A stretch of DNA of 64,000 nt from Microbacterium sp. LWO12-1.2 (GTDB lineage Bacteria; Actinomycetota; Actinomycetes; Actinomycetales; Microbacteriaceae): contig NZ_JBEGII010000001.1 in NCBI RefSeq assembly GCF_040675875.1, forward strand, positions 1,240,001 to 1,304,000, written 5' to 3'. Below the pieces are notes generated by a model. That model was not told the DNA's origin. It was given only the letters and a program-made list of their open reading frames with translations, and searched no databases. Positions 58,683 through 64,000 of this stretch are shown in pieces. Position 1 is the first letter of the stretch. Each line of letters begins with the position of its first letter. The position numbers were made by a program, and so were the translations under genes.

Positions 58683-59243
58683 TTACTTCTCGCGGCCGAG
58701 GTAGCCACCCGTGCGCGTGTCGACCTTGACCTTGGTGCCGGCCTCGAGGAACAGCGGAACCTGCATCTCGTAGCCGGTCTCCAGAGTCGCGGGCTTCGTG
58801 CCTGCGGAGGAGCGGTCGCCCTGCAGGCCGGGCTCGGTGTAGGTCACCTCGAGCACGACGGAGGCCGGCAGGTCGATGTACAGCGGGTTGCCGTTGTTGA
58901 GCGCGATCGTGACCTGCTGGTTCTCCAGGAGGAAGTTCTTCGCATCTCCGACCGTGGCGGCGCCGACCGTGATCTGGTCGAAGTCGGTGGCGTCCATGAA
59001 GACGTAGCCGTCGCCATCGGTGTAGAGGTAGGTGTAGTCGCGGCGGTCGACGTTCTCGATGTCGATCTTCGCACCGGCGTTGTAGGTGCGGTCGACGACC
59101 TTGCCCGAGACGACGTTCTTGAGCTTCGTCCGCACGAACGCTCCGCCCTTGCCAGGCTTGACGTGCTGGAACTCGATGACGCTCCAGAGCTGACCGTCGA
59201 TGCTGAGGACGACGCCGTTCTTGATGTCTGCGGTAGATGCCAT
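58683..59243 (-). CDS. efp: elongation factor P
   Basis: A 186-aa EF-P that relieves ribosome stalling at proline runs. The modification loop is [15 protein letters not shown] around residue 30, with a conserved Lys at the tip. The following OB domains and the C-terminal GGYLGREK fit the family. There is no clear modification enzyme (YmfI or EpmA type) in the window. It is first read after aroQ with its own leader of about 65 nt. Confidence 0.96.
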   Translation of the reverse strand: MASTADIKNGVVLSIDGQLWSVIEFQHVKPGKGGAFVRTKLKNVVSGKVVDRTYNAGAKIDIENVDRRDYTYLYTDGDGYVFMDATDFDQITVGAATVGDAKNFLLENQQVTIALNNGNPLYIDLPASVVLEVTYTEPGLQGDRSSAGTKPATLETGYEMQVPLFLEAGTKVKVDTRTGGYLGREK

Positions 59244-59314
59244 GCGCTGCGGGTTCCGTTCGTGTGTGGTTTTTTCGGCCGCCCTTCCCCGAGGACAGGG
59301 TGGACCGACAGTCG

Positions 59315-59320
59315 ATTCTA
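59315..59320 (-). promoter_or_regulatory. -10 box TAGAAT for efp, overlapping the aroQ stop
   Basis: Minus-strand TAGAAT includes the TAG stop of aroQ and lies about 72 nt before the efp ATG. It could give efp-nusB a promoter independent of the aro genes. No clear -35 box. Confidence 0.5.
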
Positions 59321-59755
59321 CGGGATGAGCGCGAGCAGCTGCCGCACGGCGTTCGCGTAGCCGTCCACGCCCTCGCCGATCACCCGCACTGCGGCGACAT
59401 CGTGCAGGTACGAATGGTGCCGGAACTCCTCGCGGGCGTAGACGTCGGAGATGTGCACCTCGGCGAACGGCAGGCTCACCCCGGTGAGCGCGTCACGCAG
59501 CACGACGGAGGTGTGCGTGAGCCCTCCGGGGTTGATCACGATGCCCTCGCAGTCCGCGCGGGCATCGTGGATCGCGTCGATCAGCACGCCCTCGTGGTTG
59601 CTCTGCACCGCGCGCACCTCGAACCCCGAGTCCGCCGCTGCAGCTCCGGCGATCGCCTCGACATCGGCAAGCGTCGCGGTGCCGTAGATGTCCGGCTCCC
59701 TGGAGCCGAGCAGATTGAGGTTCGGGCCGTTCACGAGCAGGAGACGGCGTGTCAT
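59318..59755 (-). CDS. aroQ: 3-dehydroquinate dehydratase, type II
   Basis: A 145-aa dodecameric-type dehydratase of the shikimate pathway. [20 protein letters not shown] at the N-terminus (active Tyr in the last positions), [30 protein letters not shown] and [14 protein letters not shown] with the catalytic His. It overlaps aroB by 4 nt. Confidence 0.97.
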   Translation of the reverse strand: MTRRLLLVNGPNLNLLGSREPDIYGTATLADVEAIAGAAAADSGFEVRAVQSNHEGVLIDAIHDARADCEGIVINPGGLTHTSVVLRDALTGVSLPFAEVHISDVYAREEFRHHSYLHDVAAVRVIGEGVDGYANAVRQLLALIP

Positions 59756-60840
59756 GCGCCGACCTCCTGGTAGGCCGCGAACAACAGGGACTCGTCTGGC
59801 GCCTGCAGCACGGTCGGCTTGGCGATGTCATCGAGCAGGATGAAGCGCAGCATGCCGCCGCGGCTCTTCTTGTCGCGCTGCATCGTGGCGAGCAGCGCCG
59901 GCCATGCCCCCGCCCGGTACGAGGTGGGCAGTCCGAGCGACTCGAGGATGGTGCGGTGGCGGAGCGCCGCCGCATCGGGAAGCCGGCCGGCGAGACGTGA
60001 GAGTTCAGCGGCGAAGAGCATGCCCACCGAGATCGCCGCACCGTGACGCCACTTGTAGCGCTCGGAGTGCTCGATCGCGTGTCCGAGCGTGTGCCCGTAG
60101 TTGAGGATCTCGCGCTGACCCGCCTCGCGGAAGTCGTCGGACACGACCTTGGCCTTCATGTCGATCGCGAGCTCGACCGCGCGGCGGAACTCATCGGTCG
60201 TCGTGTCGATCGCCCGCGCCGGATCGGCCTCGATGATGTCGAGGATCTCCGGCGCCCAGATGAATCCGGCCTTGACCACTTCGGCGAAACCGGCGGTCGC
60301 CTCGTTCGGGCTCAGGCTGGCGAGCTCGTCGAGGTCGCCGATCACGGCACGCGGAGCCCAGAAGGCCCCGACCAGGTTCTTGCCCTCGGCGGTGTTCACA
60401 CCGGTCTTGCCGCCGACGGAGGCGTCGACGAGCCCCAGCACGGTGGTGGGAACCTGCACGACTTCGATGCCGCGCAACCAGGTCGCGGCGACGAAACCGG
60501 CGAGATCGGTGACGGCGCCTCCGCCGTAGCCGATGACAGCGTCGGTGCGGGTGAAGTCGGCCTGGCCCATGACCTGCCAGCAGAAAGCGGCGACCTCGAT
60601 GCGCTTGCCCTGCTCGGCATCGGGGATCTCGGCGAGCAGCACCTCGCGGGGGCCGTTGGCGGTGTCGGCGAGCAGCCGGTCGCGCAGCTCGCCGGCGCGT
60701 GCGGCCAGCGTCGGCGGGTGCACCACCAGGATCTTGCGCACAGCGGGCGAGAGCGCCGCCGAGACGCGGTCCAGGATGTCGCGTCCGATCGTGATGTCGT
60801 AGGGGTCGTTCCCGGTGACGCTGATTGTCGTCGTGCTCAT
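59752..60840 (-). CDS. aroB: 3-dehydroquinate synthase
   Basis: A 362-aa NAD- and zinc-dependent enzyme forming the carbocycle of shikimate. IGYGGGAVTDLAGFVAATWLRG (NAD site, seen in parts), TTVLGLVDASVGGKTGVN, LNYGHTLGHAIEH (zinc His) and HGAAISVGM. ATG 60840 was chosen because it gives an ATGA overlap with aroK; the longer frame adds only a short basic leader. Confidence 0.96.
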   Translation of the reverse strand: MSTTTISVTGNDPYDITIGRDILDRVSAALSPAVRKILVVHPPTLAARAGELRDRLLADTANGPREVLLAEIPDAEQGKRIEVAAFCWQVMGQADFTRTDAVIGYGGGAVTDLAGFVAATWLRGIEVVQVPTTVLGLVDASVGGKTGVNTAEGKNLVGAFWAPRAVIGDLDELASLSPNEATAGFAEVVKAGFIWAPEILDIIEADPARAIDTTTDEFRRAVELAIDMKAKVVSDDFREAGQREILNYGHTLGHAIEHSERYKWRHGAAISVGMLFAAELSRLAGRLPDAAALRHRTILESLGLPTSYRAGAWPALLATMQRDKKSRGGMLRFILLDDIAKPTVLQAPDESLLFAAYQEVGA

Positions 60841-61355
60841 CGCTGCTCTCTTCTCCATGCCACGATCTCGTCCGCGATCCTCTGCATCGGTCTGCGGGAC
60901 GTGTCGAATGTCGTCGACGAGACCTCGTCGTACCAGCCGCGGCGCTCCTCGAAGATCGCTTCCCAGCGCGCCAGCGGGTCCTCTCCGGACAGGAGCGGTC
61001 GACTGCTCCCCCGGATCCGATCGGCGACCGCATCGGCAGAGACCGTGAGGAACACGACGGCGTGCTCACGCAGCAGTTCACGTGTGCCCGCGTCGGTCAC
61101 GGCTCCGCCGCCGAGCGAGATCACGCCGCCCTCCGCGAGCGCGGCAGCAACAGCCGCACGCTCCAGATCGCGAAAATGCCCTTCACCGTGCTCGGCGAAG
61201 ATCGCCGGGATCGGACCGTGCTCGGCGACGATGCGCTTGTCGGTGTCGATGAACGCCACGCGCAGTCGTCGAGCCACCCGGCGACCCACGCTGGTCTTGC
61301 CCGCGGCCATCGGGCCGACGAGGACCAGCGTGAGGGGCTCAGCCTCGCTCGTCAT
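60837..61355 (-). CDS. aroK: shikimate kinase
   Basis: A 172-aa P-loop kinase. Walker [16 protein letters not shown] (about residues 14-28), DTD in [10 protein letters not shown] for shikimate binding, [10 protein letters not shown], and the LGGGAVTD loop. It overlaps aroC by 17 nt and aroB by 4 nt. Confidence 0.95.
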   Translation of the reverse strand: MTSEAEPLTLVLVGPMAAGKTSVGRRVARRLRVAFIDTDKRIVAEHGPIPAIFAEHGEGHFRDLERAAVAAALAEGGVISLGGGAVTDAGTRELLREHAVVFLTVSADAVADRIRGSSRPLLSGEDPLARWEAIFEERRGWYDEVSSTTFDTSRRPMQRIADEIVAWRREQR

Positions 61356-62568
61356 GCGCGATGAGCGCCGCCTCGGACGCCGGGGTCGTACGCAGCTCCT
61401 CCGGGATACCGGCGAGGTACCCCTCGAGGTTGCGCCGCGTCTCGCGGATGCTGTCGCCACCGAACTTCTCGAGCACGGCGCGTGCCAGCTCGACCGCGAC
61501 CATGGCCTCGGCCACGACACCCGCCGCGGGGACAGCGCAGACGTCGGAACGCTGGTGGTGGGCGGTGGCTTCGTCGCCGGTGGCGATGTCGATCGTGCGC
61601 AGGGCGTGCGGCACCGTGGCGATCGGCTTCATGCCCGCGCGCACGCGCAGCACGGTGCCGGTCGACATGCCGCCCTCGGTGCCACCAGCGCGGTCGGAGC
61701 CGCGGGTGATGCCGTCGGCGGTGGCGAACAGCTCGTCGTGGGCTGCAGAGCCGCGACGGCGGGTGGTCTCGAATCCATCGCCGACCTCCACGCCCTTGAT
61801 GGCCTGGATGCTCATGAGCGCCTGTGCGAGCCGCGCGTCCAGGCGACGGTCCCAGTGCACGTGCGAACCGAGTCCCGGCGGCAGACCGTAGGCGAGCACC
61901 TCGACGATGCCGCCGAGCGTGTCGCCGTCCTTCTTGGCATCGTCGACTTCGGCCACCATAAGCGCCGAGGTGGCGGGGTCGAAGCAGCGCAGCGGATCGG
62001 CGTCGAGCAGGTCGACATCGTCCGGCGTCGGGAGCACGGAGCCATCGGGCACACGGACGGGTCCGATCGACAACGTGTGGCTGACGAGGCGGATACCCAG
62101 CTCGCCGAGGAACGAGCGGGCGATCGCGCCGAGGGCGACGCGCGCGGCCGTCTCCCTGGCGCTGGCGCGCTCGAGGATGGGCCGCGCCTCGTCGAAGTCG
62201 TACTTCTGCATGCCGACCAGGTCGGCGTGGCCGGGGCGAGGGCGGGTCAGCGGAGCGCTGCGGCCTCGCGACTTGTCGGTGAGCTCGACGGGCTCGGGGT
62301 TCATGACCTCGATCCACTTCGGCCACTCGGTGTTCCCGATGCGCAGGGCGATCGGGCTGCCCAACGTCTTGCCGTGGCGCACGCCGCCGGAGATGCTGAG
62401 CTCGTCCTGCTCGAACTTCATCCGTGAGCCACGTCCATAGCCGAGCTTGCGGCGGGCGAGATCGGCCTGAATGGCCTCGGAGGACACCGGGACGCCTGAG
62501 GGCAGTCCTTCCATCACAGCGATGAGTTCTGGGCCGTGCGATTCGCCGGCAGTGAGCACGCGGAGCAT
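61339..62568 (-). CDS. aroC: chorismate synthase
   Basis: A 409-aa FMN-dependent synthase giving chorismate for tryptophan, tyrosine and phenylalanine. [18 protein letters not shown] at the start, [35 protein letters not shown] and [13 protein letters not shown] are family marks. It opens the aroC-K-B-Q cluster, 84 nt after aroE. Confidence 0.97.
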   Translation of the reverse strand: MLRVLTAGESHGPELIAVMEGLPSGVPVSSEAIQADLARRKLGYGRGSRMKFEQDELSISGGVRHGKTLGSPIALRIGNTEWPKWIEVMNPEPVELTDKSRGRSAPLTRPRPGHADLVGMQKYDFDEARPILERASARETAARVALGAIARSFLGELGIRLVSHTLSIGPVRVPDGSVLPTPDDVDLLDADPLRCFDPATSALMVAEVDDAKKDGDTLGGIVEVLAYGLPPGLGSHVHWDRRLDARLAQALMSIQAIKGVEVGDGFETTRRRGSAAHDELFATADGITRGSDRAGGTEGGMSTGTVLRVRAGMKPIATVPHALRTIDIATGDEATAHHQRSDVCAVPAAGVVAEAMVAVELARAVLEKFGGDSIRETRRNLEGYLAGIPEELRTTPASEAALIAHDERG

Positions 62569-62652
62569 TGCTCCAGTCTCCCATGGGTTGCGGTCCTTGA
62601 CGCGCCGCGTGTCGCCGTGCCGCGATGTGGGCGTGAGCCCTCGGGTGCCGAA

Positions 62653-63465
62653 TCAGAGCGCGGCGCGCATCGCGGCCAGCACTCGTCCCTCGTCAGGCAG
62701 CTCCACGAGAGGGTCGCCGTGACGGAAGACCCGGATCTGGCGCACGGCCTGATGCAGCAGCATCCCGAGGCCGGAGACCACGGGCCGCTCGCCCCATGCC
62801 GAGGCCAGGGCCGATGGCCAGGGCGCGTACGCGGCGTCGAAGAGCGCTCCCCCGTCGTCGGCCAGTCGAGCCGAGACGGACGCATCGAGGTCGGTCCCGC
62901 TGGGCAGAGTCGCGAGCGTGAGGTCCACCCGTGCGGCCGGCGCGTCGAATGTGTCGATCGTGACGCGCACGCCGAGCGACTCCCCCAGAGCCACGAGCCC
63001 TGCGGCCCTCTCCGGACGTCGTGCCCGCACGTCTGCCCTGGTCGCGCCGAGTTCGGCTGCCGCGAGCAGGGCGGATGCCGCTGTGGCTCCCGCACCGAGG
63101 ATGCGCACGGTCTCGACGGCCATGATGCCGCTCTCGGCGAGGGCATCGACGATGCCACCCACATCCGTGTTGAAGCCCGCCGGCTCGGTGCCGAGCAGCA
63201 GCGTGTTCACGGCGCCGCTGAGTTCGGCATGGCGATCACGGGTCACCGCAGCGCGGAAGGCCTCCTCCTTGAGCGGCATCGTGAGCGACAGCCCACGCCA
63301 GGAGGAATCGAGGGAAGCCAACACCTCGCGGAACGAGGGCGCAGACACCTGACGGCGCCCGTACTCCCAGTCCAGACCGAGCACGTCGTACGCGGCTGCA
63401 TGAAGAGCCGGCGACTTGGAATGCGCGATCGGATCGCCCCAGACCGCGAGACGTGACACGGTCAC
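62653..63465 (-). CDS. aroE: shikimate dehydrogenase
   Basis: A 270-aa NADP enzyme reducing dehydroshikimate. The N-terminus LAVWGDPIAHSKSPALHAAAY, catalytic Lys in LSLTMPLKEEAF (about residue 61), GFNTDVGGIV, and the nucleotide-binding VRILGAGATAASALLAA fit the family. Start is uncertain: GTG 63465 (VTVSRLAVWG) is 4 nt after the mltG stop and matches the usual short lead; ATG 63483 (overlapping mltG by 14 nt) and GTG 63459 are alternatives. Confidence 0.92.
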   Translation of the reverse strand: MTVSRLAVWGDPIAHSKSPALHAAAYDVLGLDWEYGRRQVSAPSFREVLASLDSSWRGLSLTMPLKEEAFRAAVTRDRHAELSGAVNTLLLGTEPAGFNTDVGGIVDALAESGIMAVETVRILGAGATAASALLAAAELGATRADVRARRPERAAGLVALGESLGVRVTIDTFDAPAARVDLTLATLPSGTDLDASVSARLADDGGALFDAAYAPWPSALASAWGERPVVSGLGMLLHQAVRQIRVFRHGDPLVELPDEGRVLAAMRAAL

Positions 63466-63469
63466 GATG

Positions 63470-64000
63470 TCAGCATCCGGCATCGGGGTTGTCCCGGCAC
63501 CATGCCTGCCACTTCTCGATCCCCGCCTGGTGCTCCTCGTACGTCTCAGAGAACTGCGTCTCACCCGTCGCCAGGTTGATCGTCACGAAGTAGAGCCACG
63601 GTCCGTCCGCCGGATGCATCGCGGCATCGATGGCGGCGAAGCTCGGGCTCGCGATCGGCGTGGCCGGGAGACCGGTGATGACGTAGGTGTTCCAGTCGTT
63701 CTGGTCCGCGAGGGCCTCGGCCGAGCTGGACACCACGCCTTCGTGCAGCGAGCCGTAGCCGTACTGCGCGGTCGAGTCCATCTGCAGCTTCATGTCGATG
63801 TCGAGGCGGTTCTGGATGACCCTCGACACCTTGGCGAAATCGTCGGTGCGTCCCTCGCGCTGGATGATCGACGCGATCGTCAGGACGCGCTCTGCATCGG
63901 CATCAGGCACACCGGCCTCCGTCAGCGCCTGGCGGGTGCGATCCACCATCCTCTGGATGACCTGCACGGCTGTGACCTCGGGATCGAAGGTGTAGACGGC
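63470..64000 (-). CDS. mltG: endolytic murein transglycosylase MltG, 5' end outside window
   Basis: C-terminal 176 codons of MltG (YceG family), a membrane-anchored enzyme that ends peptidoglycan strands. The catalytic Glu region is LTIASIIQREG, followed by VIQNRLDIDMKLQMDST, DWNTYVITGLPATPIASPS (seen in parts) and the final DGPWLYFVTINLATGETQFSETYEEH. The frame remains open to base 64000. In related genomes it precedes aroE as here. Confidence 0.95.
   Translation of the reverse strand, partial: AVYTFDPEVTAVQVIQRMVDRTRQALTEAGVPDADAERVLTIASIIQREGRTDDFAKVSRVIQNRLDIDMKLQMDSTAQYGYGSLHEGVVSSSAEALADQNDWNTYVITGLPATPIASPSFAAIDAAMHPADGPWLYFVTINLATGETQFSETYEEHQAGIEKWQAWCRDNPDAGC

Overview
The window looks like chromosomal DNA of a high-GC Gram-positive actinobacterium, most likely Microbacteriaceae (Microbacterium-like). 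This is an inference from gene content and order, not a database match. The actinobacterial markers are a PdtaR-type ANTAR response regulator, an actinobacterial integration host factor domain (here fused to guanylate kinase), a PriA without helicase motifs, the HGxxPAAW and Trp-associated membrane proteins inside the his/trp cluster, frequent GTG starts, and many genes whose -10 box sits at the leaderless distance from the start codon.

Region 1 (1-17.2 kb) is mixed and partly accessory: the 3' end of a UvrA-like ABC ATPase, two small unknown proteins, an exported peptidoglycan amidase, lipoproteins and membrane proteins, two MFS transporters, a four-gene set (SGNH hydrolase, YczE-like membrane protein, FGE-sulfatase-fold protein, arginase-fold protein), a luciferase-like flavin monooxygenase, a DUF885 metalloprotein and polA. 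Region 2 (17.2-22.3 kb) holds a thioesterase, an acetyltransferase, pdtaR, tRNA-Leu(CAA), a secreted lipase, and a lower-GC KAP-family NTPase next to a decayed IS481-type transposase fragment, which is the clearest sign of transfer here.

Region 3 (22.3-64 kb) is an almost unbroken run of housekeeping genes, all on the minus strand. In transcription order: mltG, aroE, aroC, aroK, aroB, aroQ, efp, nusB, a SWIM/SNF2 helicase, an MBL-Rieske protein, pyrR, pyrB, pyrC, a PH-like membrane protein, carA, carB, pyrF, mIHF-gmk, rpoZ, metK, priA, fmt, rsmB, rpe, hisE, hisG, hisF, hisI, a Trp-associated membrane protein, an HGxxPAAW protein, trpC, trpB, trpA, lgt, gltB, gltD, pyk. Most junctions are 1-4 nt stop/start overlaps, implying coupled translation. 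The run links the shikimate pathway, pyrimidine synthesis, histidine and tryptophan synthesis, and glutamate supply. A good PyrR-binding sequence lies in the pyrR leader.

The most notable observations are: the mIHF-Gmk fusion; the KAP NTPase with an IS481 remnant; trpE and coaBC missing from places where I would expect them; the MBL-Rieske protein; a four-gene set containing two enzyme folds that lack key residues; a 19-bp perfect hairpin covering both candidate starts of an MFS gene; and a 17-bp perfect hairpin inside a small unknown ORF. I found no CRISPR array, prophage or complete insertion sequence.
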